DNA of 64,000 nucleotides, taken from contig NZ_VIKW01000003.1 of NCBI RefSeq assembly GCF_009711975.1, positions 234,986-298,985 of the forward strand. The letters run 5' to 3'. The number at the start of each line of letters is the position of its first letter. Within the stretch, counting starts at the first letter, position 1. Both the position numbers and the translations under genes were made by a program. Shown one piece after another: positions 47,765-56,786 of this stretch. This DNA comes from Anabaena sp. UHCC 0204. GTDB lineage: Bacteria > Cyanobacteriota > Cyanobacteriia > Cyanobacteriales > Nostocaceae. A model generated the notes under the pieces. It was given only the letters and a program-made list of their open reading frames with translations. It made no database searches and had not been told where the DNA came from.

Positions 47765-47848
47765 TGAGGGAACAGGGAACAGGGAACAGGGAACAGGAAA
47801 CAGGTAATTTGGTAATTCTCTCTTCTACTGTCACCTGTCACCTGTCAC
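47765..47848. repeat. Tandem GGGAACA and CTGTCAC heptamers
   Basis: GGGAACAGGGAACAGGGAAC units (47766-47797) and CACCTGTCACCTGTCACC units (47831-47848) fill the gap between the ferredoxin gene and the ATPase gene. Confidence 0.85.
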
Positions 47849-48076
47849 CTAATTTACTATTTTTTGCAATTCTGGTCTTTCTGCTGCTAAAATTGCTCCT
47901 TCTACGGGGCAAACTTGGAGACAGATGCCACAATCAATACAGGTAGCAAAATCAATCCAGTACCAATCTGTGCCTTTGGCGTTTTTCCCTGGTCCTTCAT
48001 GAATACAAGCGACTGGACAAGCAACTACGCAATCAGCTACCCCTTCGCAAACTTCTGTGACAATGGTATGTGGCAT
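47849..48076 (-). CDS. Small 4Fe-4S-type (bacterial) ferredoxin
   Basis: The 75-residue protein has two cysteine clusters: an N-terminal CEGVADCVVACPVAC (residues 10-24) and a C-terminal CIDCGICLQVCP (42-53). The second cluster is a perfect CxxCxxCxxxCP; the first has wider spacing, as in 7Fe or 8Fe bacterial-type ferredoxins. It transfers electrons at low potential; the partner is not clear from neighbours. The start MPHTIVTEVCEGVADCV is that of the common cyanobacterial form. Confidence 0.93.
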   Translation of the reverse strand: MPHTIVTEVCEGVADCVVACPVACIHEGPGKNAKGTDWYWIDFATCIDCGICLQVCPVEGAILAAERPELQKIVN

Positions 48077-48120
48077 TTTTCCGATTCCCTCTCTTTTATC
48101 TGTTACTAATTATTACAAAA

Positions 48121-48290
48121 ATAGGGAACAGGGAACAGGGAAGAGGGAACAGATAAGAAACTAAAGTTGGTGCGTTTAAAGCTCAGTCAAAAAAAACAGT
48201 GTCATTATTTCCATCTTATGTGTTTAAACATGAGTTTTTTCTGTTACCTGTTCCCTCTCTCAAGCAGTGAATTTAATTTTCTCCGACTAC
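48121..48290. repeat. GGGAACA heptamer arrays flanking a short spacer
   Basis: AGGGAACAGGGAACAGGGAA (from 48121) recurs inverted as CTGTTACCTGTTCCCTCTC (about 48239-48257). The spacer between the ferredoxin start and hisZ stop has no gene. Confidence 0.75.
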
Positions 48291-49496
48291 TTAACATCCA
48301 GCTTCAATGGTAGGTGAACCATCAGCTTTAATCCAGGCAATTTGGGAAATAGAGCGATCGCTTGCATATTGACGAATCGCATCTGCATCTAAATTTTCTA
48401 GCCCGATTTCTACTCTAACTAAATGTGTAGAATCACGTAACTTTTGAGCATAAGCAAAAGCCGCAGCCGCAGCATCGGTGGTTTCTGGGACTACTAACCA
48501 ATTGCTGGGGGGAATTTCTTGGGGTAATTGCTGATTTGATGCTAGAAGTTGGTATAAATCATCAATATTCAGTTCAAAGCCAATACCAGGAATATTTTCG
48601 CCCTGGGGATGATATAAACCTAGTAATTGGTCATAACGACCACCACTTCCTAAAACTTGGGCTTGGGAATTTGTATCACTAACTACTTCAAAAACAATGC
48701 CTGTGTAATAGTCAATGGTTTGAATTAAGCTCAAGTCAAGGATTAAAGGGAATTTACCATCTAGTAATTCTACTAGAGACTTGAGATTATTTATTGTCTC
48801 TTGTTGATCTGGCTCTAAGTGTAAACTACTGACTTTTTGTAAAACCTCTCGACTATCACCCCGCAAATCCAACATAATTTTAGCGCGTTGGTGTAGTTCT
48901 GCACTCAAAGGTAATCTATCAAGAGTGATATAATCCAGATGAGCGATCGCAGTCCGGACTTGATTTCTGATTTCAGCAGGAAAAGCATTCAGCAAGGAGC
49001 GAGTAATTCCCGCTTCACCTAAAATTAATTGCCATCCTTGTAAATCCAACGCTGTTAAGCAATCTGCTACCAACAGCAATACTTCAGCATTTGCTAATAA
49101 TCCACCCGCACCTAATAACTCCACCCCAGCTTGATAATACTCTTGCTGACGATTATGGCGGCCTTCCCAATTACGGCGAAAAACATTAGCATTGTAATAG
49201 AGTCGGTGGGGATAGGTCGCATCTGCCATGCGAGTTACCACTGTCCGGGCGATAGAAGCCGTCAATTCTGGACGCAAGCCCAATTCTTCATTTTGACCAT
49301 TTTGGAGTTGAACTACCTTATGGCGCTGAATTGCTTCACCCGCCAAGAGGGTATCCATTCTTTCCAAAGTTGAGGTAATAATCCGATGATATCCCCAACG
49401 GATAAATACTTGTTCTAATCTATCTTCAATCCAGCGTTTTTGCGCCACATCTAAAGGTAATAGATCCCTTGCTCCCGCTGCTGGTTGATACACCAT
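48291..49496 (-). CDS. hisZ: ATP phosphoribosyltransferase regulatory subunit HisZ
   Basis: HisZ is a histidyl-tRNA-synthetase paralogue that forms an octamer with the short HisG and confers histidine feedback in histidine synthesis. The 401-residue protein has a class II aaRS-like core (RPELTASIARTVVTRM, RRNWEGRHNRQQEYYQAGVE, GSGGRYDQLLGLY) but lacks the complete HisRS catalytic and anticodon domains. Its ATG shares one base with the stop of the upstream J-domain gene (TAATG), so the two are translationally coupled. Confidence 0.92.
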   Translation of the reverse strand: MVYQPAAGARDLLPLDVAQKRWIEDRLEQVFIRWGYHRIITSTLERMDTLLAGEAIQRHKVVQLQNGQNEELGLRPELTASIARTVVTRMADATYPHRLYYNANVFRRNWEGRHNRQQEYYQAGVELLGAGGLLANAEVLLLVADCLTALDLQGWQLILGEAGITRSLLNAFPAEIRNQVRTAIAHLDYITLDRLPLSAELHQRAKIMLDLRGDSREVLQKVSSLHLEPDQQETINNLKSLVELLDGKFPLILDLSLIQTIDYYTGIVFEVVSDTNSQAQVLGSGGRYDQLLGLYHPQGENIPGIGFELNIDDLYQLLASNQQLPQEIPPSNWLVVPETTDAAAAAFAYAQKLRDSTHLVRVEIGLENLDADAIRQYASDRSISQIAWIKADGSPTIEAGC

Positions 49497-50422
49497 TATT
49501 TTTTCTTCCCGCCAAACAAACCACCAAACAAACCGCCATTTCCAGACTTCTCTGGAATATCCTCTTCAGTTTTGGCAGAGGATTTTACTTGAGAACCACT
49601 GTTTGTATTTCCTAAAGCTTTATCTACCTTGGGTTTCCATTCCAAAGCAATTTTTTCAGTAGGATCTAACTTCAGAGCATTATCAAAGTGAATTTTTGCC
49701 ATTTTCAGTTGATTTTGCCGTAAATATACCATTGCAATCAAACTATGGCAATGACTATTTCTCGGTTCTAACTTTAAGGCATCCTGTAATTCTACTTTGG
49801 CTTGAGACAATTGGTTTTTTTCTAACAAATTTTGGGCGCGACGCAGGTACTGTTCTACTACTGTCTCTTCTTTTGGTGGTGGTGTTGGGGGTAATTTTTG
49901 AGGAGAATTTTGGATTTGGGTAGAAACAGGTTTACTGACTGACTGCCCAGCAACGCGCATCAGGTAAACTAAATTTAGTTCACTAACTTGAGCGATGATT
50001 TTGTCTGATTGTTGCAAATCACTAAATTGAGTTTCGGCTATTTTCGCGATCGCCGCTTTATAGGAGATACTAATATTGGGCGCAGCTACCAATTCATGGG
50101 CTAATTCTGTCTTCAGGTTAATTGATGCTGCTTCTTGTGCCAACCGCTTACCTATTTGCGACAATATTAATAAATATTCCCCACGATTACGTTCTAGAGA
50201 TAACTTCTCATAGGCGGGGTTAACTAATTTTGATAACAATTGATTAGCAATCTGTTTTTCTGGCTCACCCCCTACATTAGAACTATCTGGGTGCAGAAGA
50301 CGGGCAATTTGCAAATAACGTTTACGAACTTCTTTAATTTCTGCATCAACTGGCACACATAACACTGCGTGATGGTCAATGAAATCATAAGTAAATAATC
50401 CAGAATCTAGTTTGAACGACAT
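49496..50422 (-). CDS. J-domain protein with C-terminal TPR repeats
   Basis: The 308-residue protein has a J-domain at the N-terminus (about 15-80), including the Hsp70-activating HPD motif in IARLLHPDSSNV. A helical middle follows. Two TPR units are clear at about 200-265 (LSQAKVELQDALKLEPRNSH and LKMAKIHFDNALKLDPTEKI). The C-terminus is Gly/Lys-rich (GGLFGGLFGGKKK). It probably recruits DnaK to a client. Its stop overlaps the hisZ start by one base, an unexpected pairing with a histidine-biosynthesis gene. Confidence 0.88.
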   Translation of the reverse strand: MSFKLDSGLFTYDFIDHHAVLCVPVDAEIKEVRKRYLQIARLLHPDSSNVGGEPEKQIANQLLSKLVNPAYEKLSLERNRGEYLLILSQIGKRLAQEAASINLKTELAHELVAAPNISISYKAAIAKIAETQFSDLQQSDKIIAQVSELNLVYLMRVAGQSVSKPVSTQIQNSPQKLPPTPPPKEETVVEQYLRRAQNLLEKNQLSQAKVELQDALKLEPRNSHCHSLIAMVYLRQNQLKMAKIHFDNALKLDPTEKIALEWKPKVDKALGNTNSGSQVKSSAKTEEDIPEKSGNGGLFGGLFGGKKK

Positions 50423-50564
50423 AGTACAAGTATCGCACCCAAGCAGAGTTTTTTCTAGTTTACTTGGCTCTCTAGGTCAATTGTCTAGGGAACAATGAAA
50501 ATAGTAACAATTAGGGTCAGAGGCTATATTTTTTACATCCAATCCCTAATTATTATTAACTGAC

Positions 50565-50690
50565 AATTGACAATAGAGAGTTGGTTAATTTGGCTTTAAA
50601 GCTCTTTTGTTTTGCAGAGAAAGAATAAAAAACCTTTCCTGATCTTCCTTTCTATCTTCCACCCTTGAATATCAGTTGTTGAAAAACCAA
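50565..50690. repeat. Dispersed ~120-bp repeat, copy A
   Basis: After TGACAATTGACAATAGAGAG come the landmarks AATTTGGCTTTAAAGCTCTT, AGAGAAAGAATAAAAAACCT and TTTCCTGATC, ending TCAGTTGTTGAAAAACC. The same landmarks in the same order occur at 60455-60600. Both copies lie upstream of minus-strand genes' 3' ends (suhB-like, malQ). Confidence 0.65.
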
Positions 50691-51494
50691 TTATGTCCAA
50701 GTTGATAAAGGTGGAACTTGGATTAGTGTTTGACTGAGGCTGTCGTGAAGATAACCATTAGTAGCGAGAATTCTTCCCGATTCAATTTGAATAGGACTAC
50801 CATCATAAGCAGTTACCTTCCCACCTGCTTCCTGCACCAAGATTATACCAGCAGCAACGTCCCAAGGCGCAATTCCCCTTTCCCAATAACCATCAAGTCT
50901 GCCACAGGCTACATAAGCTAAATCCAAAGATGCTGAACCGCCCCGTCTCACACCTTGAGTCAGATGAGTCAGATGACAAAACTCTGCATAATTATTATCA
51001 GCAGTTTCTCGACGATCATAAGCAAATCCACTTACCAATAGACTTTTGCTTAATTCCGTTGTTTCTGATACTTGGATAGGGCGACGGTTACGAGTTGCAC
51101 CTAAACCAGCAGCAGCCCGAAATAATTCATTATGGAAAGGATCATAAATTACACCTACTTTTGGCATACCCTGAATGAATAGCCCAATAGAAACAGCGAA
51201 ACAGGGATATTGATGAGCGTAATTGGTTGTACCATCAAGAGGATCAATTGCCCAAAGAAATTCATTATCTTGATTTCCCAGTTTTCCTGACTCCTCAGCC
51301 AGGATAGAATGTTGGGGAAAATGGCGACGCAATATTTCTAAAATTACCTGTTCCGAAGCCTTATCAGCAGCAGTAACTAAATCACCAGGACGGCCTTTTT
51401 CGGTGATTGCATCTTCTAATTTACCTAAATAATCTTGTAAAACTACACCTGCGGCTAAAGCTGCTTCTGTAGCAATATCTAGAAAAATTTGCAT
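50691..51494 (-). CDS. suhB: Inositol monophosphatase family protein
   Basis: The 267-residue protein has the Mg2+-dependent phosphatase motifs ILAEESGK (Glu pair), WAIDPLDGTTNYAH (about 82-95) and GIAPWDVAAGIILVQEAGG near 210. These coordinate metal ions in the IMPase/SuhB superfamily. It dephosphorylates inositol-1-phosphate or related sugar phosphates. The upstream secreted nuclease gene is on the same strand, 21 bp away, so they may form an operon. Confidence 0.92.
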   Translation of the reverse strand: MQIFLDIATEAALAAGVVLQDYLGKLEDAITEKGRPGDLVTAADKASEQVILEILRRHFPQHSILAEESGKLGNQDNEFLWAIDPLDGTTNYAHQYPCFAVSIGLFIQGMPKVGVIYDPFHNELFRAAAGLGATRNRRPIQVSETTELSKSLLVSGFAYDRRETADNNYAEFCHLTHLTQGVRRGGSASLDLAYVACGRLDGYWERGIAPWDVAAGIILVQEAGGKVTAYDGSPIQIESGRILATNGYLHDSLSQTLIQVPPLSTWT

Positions 51495-51515
51495 ATTGGT
51501 CAGTTGTCAGTGGAT

Positions 51516-52118
51516 TTAACGATAGAGACGGCGGAATTCGCCAGGAGTTAGACGCATGGGTTTATCAGTATTCCAGATACCTTTTCCCATGATTCTCGCC
51601 CATTGTTGAGCGCGTTCTAGGCGTTGGTCGTATTTGTGATTAGGCGATCGCGCTACAAATAAAGCATATCCTTGTTTGACAACTTCTTCATTTAATAACA
51701 CTTGATCTTTCCATACATAAGCTAAAGTTCTGTTGAATTGATCCTTGGCTTCAAAGTCAAATTCCAAATTCACAGTTTGATTTGCACCACCCATTAAAGT
51801 TTCTAGCAATTTTTTACCATCTTCTCCCCATGGGGTTTGACGCAAATCTGGTGCATCTAAACCAATTAACCGGACTGGAGAAATTAAATTTGTCTGTTCC
51901 TCCATACCCAATACTTCCAAACTCTGTCCACTCACAACCCTGGCTACTTTTACCTCAGCCAATGTTATGGCAGAGTTGTTTTGACTTTGACAACTCACCA
52001 ACAATAACAAAGTCCCTAATATAATTATTTTGGGCATAAAAACGCGAAGACGGAATACAGCAGCCATCCTCGCTAACCAATTTATCCACCCCAACACAAA
52101 AAAAATCTTAGTCGTCAT
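51516..52118 (-). CDS. Secreted thermonuclease-like (SNase family) lipoprotein
   Basis: The staphylococcal-nuclease domain spans about residues 50-190: VARVVSGQSLEVLG, VRLIGLDAPDLRQTPWGEDG with a catalytic Arg and Asp, and FNRTLAYVW. A lipoprotein signal LGTLLLLVSC puts the lipid-anchored cysteine near residue 43 of the longest form. The true start may be at 52037 (MPKIIILGT) or 52067, because the longest form puts 27 extra residues before the signal peptide. The longest frame overlaps the ferredoxin gene by 11 bp. It probably degrades nucleic acids outside the cytoplasmic membrane. Confidence 0.85.
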   Translation of the reverse strand: MTTKIFFVLGWINWLARMAAVFRLRVFMPKIIILGTLLLLVSCQSQNNSAITLAEVKVARVVSGQSLEVLGMEEQTNLISPVRLIGLDAPDLRQTPWGEDGKKLLETLMGGANQTVNLEFDFEAKDQFNRTLAYVWKDQVLLNEEVVKQGYALFVARSPNHKYDQRLERAQQWARIMGKGIWNTDKPMRLTPGEFRRLYR

Positions 52119-52476
52119 CTAAGGGTAAACCCGCTTTAACTCTGCCTTTACCAAAAAACCGTCCAAACTGAAGTTCATAAACTTCATCTTCATCTTGTGT
52201 TTCCAGTTCCAAATCAGAACGGGCGTAACTTACACATAATAAAGCGTAACCCTGGCGACGTAAATCTGGAGAAAGTCCAATAGCTTCCGGTTGATAAATA
52301 TCTCCTGACAAAACTCTGACAGCGCAAGTAGTACAAGCCCCATTCCGACAAGAAAAAGGGAGTTCTGCCCCATTATGTTCAGCGGTGTGCAGAATATAAC
52401 GGTCTTCGGGAACATTAAGGGTATATGATATACCAGTTTTGCGATCGTGAACTCTAATTGTATGCGTGGCAACCAT
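52108..52476 (-). CDS. [2Fe-2S] plant-type ferredoxin
   Basis: From ATG at 52474-52476 (MVATHTIRVHDRKTG) the protein has about 122 residues. The cluster ligands are in CRNGACTTCAVRV and ALLC, giving C-x4-C-x2-C and a distant C, the plant-type pattern. A C-terminal extension (about 100-122) is longer than photosynthetic PetF. An in-frame extension up to 52626 exists, but it begins near the tRNA and lacks ferredoxin similarity. Its electron partner is not known. Confidence 0.93.
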   Translation of the reverse strand: MVATHTIRVHDRKTGISYTLNVPEDRYILHTAEHNGAELPFSCRNGACTTCAVRVLSGDIYQPEAIGLSPDLRRQGYALLCVSYARSDLELETQDEDEVYELQFGRFFGKGRVKAGLPLDDD

Positions 52477-52628
52477 CTTAATTTCGGATTTTGGGATTTC
52501 ACCCCTTATTATAGGAATAATGGATTGAAAACCTCGCATCTTTAAACCCAGGAATACCGAAAAATTTATTTGAGAAAACAGTTGCTTTTTTTCGCAACCT
52601 ATTATATGATGATGAATCAGTGACACCT

Positions 52629-52715
52629 GGAGAGATGGCCGAGTGGTTGAAGGCGCAGACCTGGAAAGTCTGTTATGCAGAAATGTATACGAGGGTTCGA
52701 ATCCCTCTCTCTCCG
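52629..52715 (+). tRNA. tRNA-Ser(GGA)
   Basis: The 87-nt gene has acceptor GGAGAGA pairing with TCTCTCC, discriminator G, D-arm GGCCGAGTGGTTGAAGGC and anticodon stem CAGAC/GTCTG with loop CTGGAAA (anticodon GGA). A long variable arm and TPsiC arm GAGGGTTCGAATCCCTC are present. The long variable arm confirms a class II serine tRNA reading UCC/UCU. The CCA end is not encoded. Confidence 0.97.
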
Positions 52716-52734
52716 TATCCCAAGACGATTATAT

Positions 52735-52840
52735 AGCGTTTCCTAGCCTACTAAGGTACAGATTCATCTGCGTTTATCCGCGTTCATCATCTTCTATCTG
52801 CGGTTAATTCTTTCTTCGGTGTACCTCACCTAAATGTAAA
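52735..52840. repeat. Dispersed repeat fragments between tRNA-Ser and tatA
   Basis: The segment contains ATCTGCGTTTATCCGCGTTC, related inversely to 45324-45356 (AACGCAGATGAACGCAGATA), and GTACCTCACCTAAATG with CGCTATA, also at 29940-29970. No gene was seen. Confidence 0.6.
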
Positions 52841-52843
52841 TCG

Positions 52844-53005
52844 CTATAAATCTGACTGATCTTCATCTGATTTCTTCATTCCTTCTTGGAAATTTTTCAG
52901 GCTTTTTCCTAAAACTCCCCCTATCTCAGGAATTTTCTTTGGTCCAAAAATCAAAATTGCGACTACAGCAATAATCACTACTTCCGGCAATCCTAATCCA
53001 AACAT
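52844..53005 (-). CDS. tatA: Twin-arginine translocase subunit TatA/E
   Basis: The 53-residue product begins MFGLGLPEVVIIAVVAILIF, continues GPKKIPEIGG and ends KKSDEDQSDL. The short N-terminal transmembrane helix, FGPKKIPE hinge and amphipathic helix are diagnostic of TatA/E. AGGGAAG precedes the ATG. It forms the pore-like component that exports folded proteins, such as the predicted Tat-lipoprotein carbonic anhydrase in this window. It lies downstream of tRNA-Ser on the opposite strand. Confidence 0.95.
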   Translation of the reverse strand: MFGLGLPEVVIIAVVAILIFGPKKIPEIGGVLGKSLKNFQEGMKKSDEDQSDL

Positions 53006-53123
53006 ATCAGCTTCCCTTTGCATAACTACAACTAACTATAGAATTTATTAGACATCTCCAGCAATTAAATATGCGCTATTTGGAACTTTTATCCCGAAAT
53101 CCTGCAAATCTTTATTCAGACAA

Positions 53124-54512
53124 CTATTCTGTCCGAATTGGCAGATTTAACCACTCACTCAGTTCCTGCGCCAGCCAATCAAGCTCCGGTTCAGAAACTA
53201 AATCATTATTATTGCCAATAATAAAATTCTTGTCTGTTCCAGCCCAAATGATAATCTGAGCTTTAATTTCTAAGCTACTGCTCTTCTTAGAGCTTTTATG
53301 AACATAAGTTCTTATTCTTTGTAACAGGCAAATATCATCTCTGTATGCTGGCGGATAAAAATAGATATCATATCCAAAGAAATCGTAATGTATAGAAATT
53401 TTATCTTGATCAATCCGCAAAATAATACTTTTAAATAAATTAAATATATATAGAGACATCAAAAACAAGATACCAGTTAAAAATATCCAGAAGAAGGTTT
53501 GACCATTAACTGTTAATAAAGTTGCATTCCATACAAACGAGATAATATAGATTAAGAATATGGTGGCAATACTTAATCTTATTCTTGGTGCTTGCAACTT
53601 ACTCGGCGGAATAATGATTTCTAGCAAATATCTATTTTTAGTAAGTTTGATTTTACTATCATTTGGTTTTTTGGAAGTTAACTTAGTATTTGTCTTGATT
53701 GGTAATTGGGGTTTGTCTAAAGCGATAATTGCTTCATTTGCAGAACGCAAACGATTTCCTAAACTAGGTTCTGTCATCAACCTTAACCAATTAGTAAAAT
53801 TTTGACTCAGATTAGTAACTTCCTCAAATTGAATCCGAAAATCCTTTTCTGGCAAATCGGCAGGATGAGAACCTGTGACTAAATAAATTAATGTTGCTCC
53901 TAAACTATAAAGATCGGAAGCGGGAACAGTTCTACCTCCAAATTGTTCCTGTGGCATATAACCATAAGTACCAACAATTGTCCTTGTTCCTGTACCTTCC
54001 GTGGCTAAAACTGTTTGGACTGAGCCAAAATCTATCAAATAAATTTCACCAACATTATTACCTGTTCTGTCTCCTAATAAAATATTACTAGGTTTAAGAT
54101 CACGGTGAATTACAGGGGGATGCAAACTATGCAAATAAATAAGAATATTGAGTACAGATTTAGCTATTTGTTTAACTTCTATTTCTGTAAACTTGCGCCC
54201 AATTTGTAAATATTGTTCTAAAGTTTTAGCAGAGATATAAGTTTGAATGAGAGCAAATCCTTTAAATTCAGGTGAATTGATTTCAAAATAGTCTAAATAG
54301 CCAGGAATATGGGGATGGGATAAAGATTTTAAAGTTTCGGCTTCTCGCTCAAATAATTTGAGATCATCCCATTGAAAATCACTAGTAAAGGAAAGTAACT
54401 TAATAATTACCAGTTCTTCAGTTTTTAAGTCCTTTGCTAGTAGAGTTTGTCGTCCGGCTTTTTTGCCTAACTGTTGTTGTACTTCATAGCGATTAGCTAA
54501 AATATTTTCCAT
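53124..54512 (-). CDS. Ser/Thr protein kinase with C-terminal membrane domain, paralogue 1
   Basis: The product has about 462 residues from ATG 54512; a GTG at 54545 would add 11. The Hanks-type kinase domain (about 1-265) shows RYEVQQQLGKKAGR, VIIKLL (Lys), HRDLKPSNILL and DFGSVQTV with TRTIVGTYGYMPQEQFGG. Two transmembrane helices follow (about 325-345 and 350-375). The C-terminal domain (about 380-460) ends LDWLAQELSEWLNLP. It is a close paralogue of the upstream gene, with the same domain layout and similar C-terminal tail. The substrate is unknown. Confidence 0.9.
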   Translation of the reverse strand: MENILANRYEVQQQLGKKAGRQTLLAKDLKTEELVIIKLLSFTSDFQWDDLKLFEREAETLKSLSHPHIPGYLDYFEINSPEFKGFALIQTYISAKTLEQYLQIGRKFTEIEVKQIAKSVLNILIYLHSLHPPVIHRDLKPSNILLGDRTGNNVGEIYLIDFGSVQTVLATEGTGTRTIVGTYGYMPQEQFGGRTVPASDLYSLGATLIYLVTGSHPADLPEKDFRIQFEEVTNLSQNFTNWLRLMTEPSLGNRLRSANEAIIALDKPQLPIKTNTKLTSKKPNDSKIKLTKNRYLLEIIIPPSKLQAPRIRLSIATIFLIYIISFVWNATLLTVNGQTFFWIFLTGILFLMSLYIFNLFKSIILRIDQDKISIHYDFFGYDIYFYPPAYRDDICLLQRIRTYVHKSSKKSSSLEIKAQIIIWAGTDKNFIIGNNNDLVSEPELDWLAQELSEWLNLPIRTE

Positions 54513-54614
54513 AAATTTATGAGTTGACACCCCGGTTATGCTCACAAATCAATAATGGCTTAAGTAAGGGGCGATCGCCAAGTAGGTTCTTTGCAAATTT
54601 TGGATTGGGTTAGT

Positions 54615-56006
54615 CTAACTGGTGATTTCTATGTTTAACCAATCACTTAATTCATTTGTTAACCATTCCAATTCTGCTTCAGATTTAATTAACCCAGCAT
54701 TAACATCAAGTGAAAATTTTGTTACTCCTGCCCAAATCTCTAATTTTGCTGGTACTTGAGTTTTGTCACCATCAGAGTCTTTAGTCAGATGTTTAGGAAT
54801 ATAAACCAATTTAGTGATACTGTCTTTAGGGGCTGAACGAGTACGGCAAATTTTAAATCCCCATAACTTATGAATAAAAGAAATTTCCTGAGTATCTATA
54901 AACAACTGAATACTACCAAATAAACTGAAAAATAAACCATAGATCATCGAAAAGCCCACACCCCAAAAAGGTAGTGAAAACAAAGCAAAGGGCAGGTTCA
55001 TGGGAAAAGGTGCAGCAAGAGCGCCAATAGTCCAAAATAAAATAAACGAATTCCAGGAAATTGCAAATAAACTCAGGAATACCATAGACGCTTGAAAGCC
55101 AGCCGGAGGAATAATAACTTCTAAAATATCTTCAGTTTTAGTCAGTTTAATTTTACTACCGGCTGGTTTGTCACCCGTTAAGGTGATTTCAGTATATTCT
55201 GGCTGTTCTAAGGCTGTAAGTGCTTGAATTGCCGTTGAAAACCGCTTTTCTAAATCTGGTTCTATCATTCGCTTTAACCAGTTAGTTAAGCTAGGACTAA
55301 TATTCGCAACTTGCTCAAATTGAATGCGAAAATCCTTTTGGGGTAAATCGGCTGGGTTAATACCCGTCACCAAATAAATTAGAGTTGCGCCTAAACTATA
55401 AAGGTCAGAAGCGGGAACAGTGCGCCCTCCAAACTGCTCTTGTGGCATATAGCCATAAGTCCCCACAATGGTTCTTGTCCCTATTTCTGCTGCGAGAACA
55501 GTTTGAACTGAACCAAAATCAACTAAATACACTGAACCGACACTATTGCCCGATCGCTCTCCTAACAAAATATTGCTAGGCTTAAGATCACGGTGAATGG
55601 TGGGTGGATTTAAATTATGTAAATATATCAAAATCTCTAAAACTGCTTTGGCGATTTCTTTGATTTCAATTTCTGTAAATTTTCTCCCAGCTTGTAAAAA
55701 TTGTTCTAAGGTTTGGGCGGGAATATAAGTCTGAACAAGGGCAAATCCTTGATAAGTTGGGGAATTAACCTGAAAATAGTCTAAATAAACAGGAATATAA
55801 GGATGTGATAAAGATTTTAAGGTTTGGGCTTCTCTCTCAAATAACTTGAGATCATCCCATTCAAAATCACTACTAAAAGCAAGTAACTTGACAATTACGG
55901 ATTTCCCAGTTACTAAATCAGTAGCTAGTAAAGTCCTTCTACCAGATTTTTTCCCTAGCTGCTGTTGAACTTCGTAGCGATTTCCCAATATTTCTTTGCT
56001 AATCAT
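54615..56006 (-). CDS. Ser/Thr protein kinase with C-terminal membrane domain, paralogue 2
   Basis: This 463-residue paralogue has RYEVQQQLGKKSGR near the start, VIVKLLAFSS, HRDLKPSNILL, DFGSVQTVL and GTYGYMPQEQFGG. The transmembrane pair lies at about 305-330 and 335-365. The C-terminal cytosolic domain ends LEWLTNELSDWLNIE. The tandem pair is separated by about 100 bp, indicating a local duplication. Both may be regulated together, but no promoter was recognised. Confidence 0.9.
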   Translation of the reverse strand: MISKEILGNRYEVQQQLGKKSGRRTLLATDLVTGKSVIVKLLAFSSDFEWDDLKLFEREAQTLKSLSHPYIPVYLDYFQVNSPTYQGFALVQTYIPAQTLEQFLQAGRKFTEIEIKEIAKAVLEILIYLHNLNPPTIHRDLKPSNILLGERSGNSVGSVYLVDFGSVQTVLAAEIGTRTIVGTYGYMPQEQFGGRTVPASDLYSLGATLIYLVTGINPADLPQKDFRIQFEQVANISPSLTNWLKRMIEPDLEKRFSTAIQALTALEQPEYTEITLTGDKPAGSKIKLTKTEDILEVIIPPAGFQASMVFLSLFAISWNSFILFWTIGALAAPFPMNLPFALFSLPFWGVGFSMIYGLFFSLFGSIQLFIDTQEISFIHKLWGFKICRTRSAPKDSITKLVYIPKHLTKDSDGDKTQVPAKLEIWAGVTKFSLDVNAGLIKSEAELEWLTNELSDWLNIEITS

Positions 56007-56183
56007 AATTTACTTATAGGACTAGTCTATTAAACTTGCTTGAGATTATGACTTGTCTAATGAGTCCAGTAAATGTCCTAGCGCAAATTATACTACATTT
56101 CCAGTTCTTGCCATTACTAATGAGATAATTACCTCAACGAGGTTTTCCATTTTTAATTTTTAATTGTTAATTTTTAATTACTT

Positions 56184-56786
56184 ATGCCTTCCCAACTTTG
56201 GCCTTACATCACTCCCGGTATTCCCGATGAATTATTTGAAAATTTACCAGGTATTCCTCTGAGTCAACGAGAATTAAGATTATTGTTAATTTCCCAACTA
56301 AGATTGCAAGTAAATTCAGTATTGTGGGATATTGGCGCGGGAACAGGTACAATTCCTATAGAGGTAGGCTTATTGTGTCCTCATGGGCGGGTAATTGCCG
56401 TGGAAAGGGATGAGGATGTAGCTAATCTAATTAAACGTAACTGCGATCGCTTTGAAGTGAAAAACGTCGAAGTCATTGAAGGTATCGCTCCAGAATGTTT
56501 AAATCAAATCAAGTTACTACCTGATCGGATCTGCATTGAAGGAGGAAAGGCCATACAGGAAATTGTCCAAGCAGCTTGGCAGTATTTACCTTTATCTGGT
56601 CGAGTGGTCGCTACTGCTGCTAATCTAGAAAGTCTGTATGCTATTTCACAAAGCTTTTCTCAATTAAGAGCTAGAAATATCGAAGTTGTGCAGTCAGGGG
56701 TTAACCGTTTGGAAACACGGGGTTATTCTCAAACTTTTGTAGCAGGTGATCCCATTTTTATTCTGAGTGCTGAAAAATTAGATTAA
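56184..56786 (+). CDS. cbiT: Precorrin-6B C15-methyltransferase (decarboxylating) CbiT
   Basis: The 200-residue methyltransferase starts PSQLWPYITPGIPDELFENL. It has the SAM motif LWDIGAGTGTIPIEVG (about 47-62) and an acidic AVERDED loop near 72. IEGGKAIQEIVQAAW and VNRLETRGYSQTFVAGDP near the C-terminus are typical of CbiT. It acts in cobalamin (corrin ring) synthesis with CbiE, which is not adjacent. A run of TTTTTAATT repeats precedes the ATG. Confidence 0.92.
   Translation: MPSQLWPYITPGIPDELFENLPGIPLSQRELRLLLISQLRLQVNSVLWDIGAGTGTIPIEVGLLCPHGRVIAVERDEDVANLIKRNCDRFEVKNVEVIEGIAPECLNQIKLLPDRICIEGGKAIQEIVQAAWQYLPLSGRVVATAANLESLYAISQSFSQLRARNIEVVQSGVNRLETRGYSQTFVAGDPIFILSAEKLD

Noticed and set aside
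52477-52626. 50-residue N-terminal extension of the [2Fe-2S] ferredoxin
   Set aside because: The extension has no ferredoxin similarity and reaches almost to the tRNA gene; ATG 52476 gives the normal protein.
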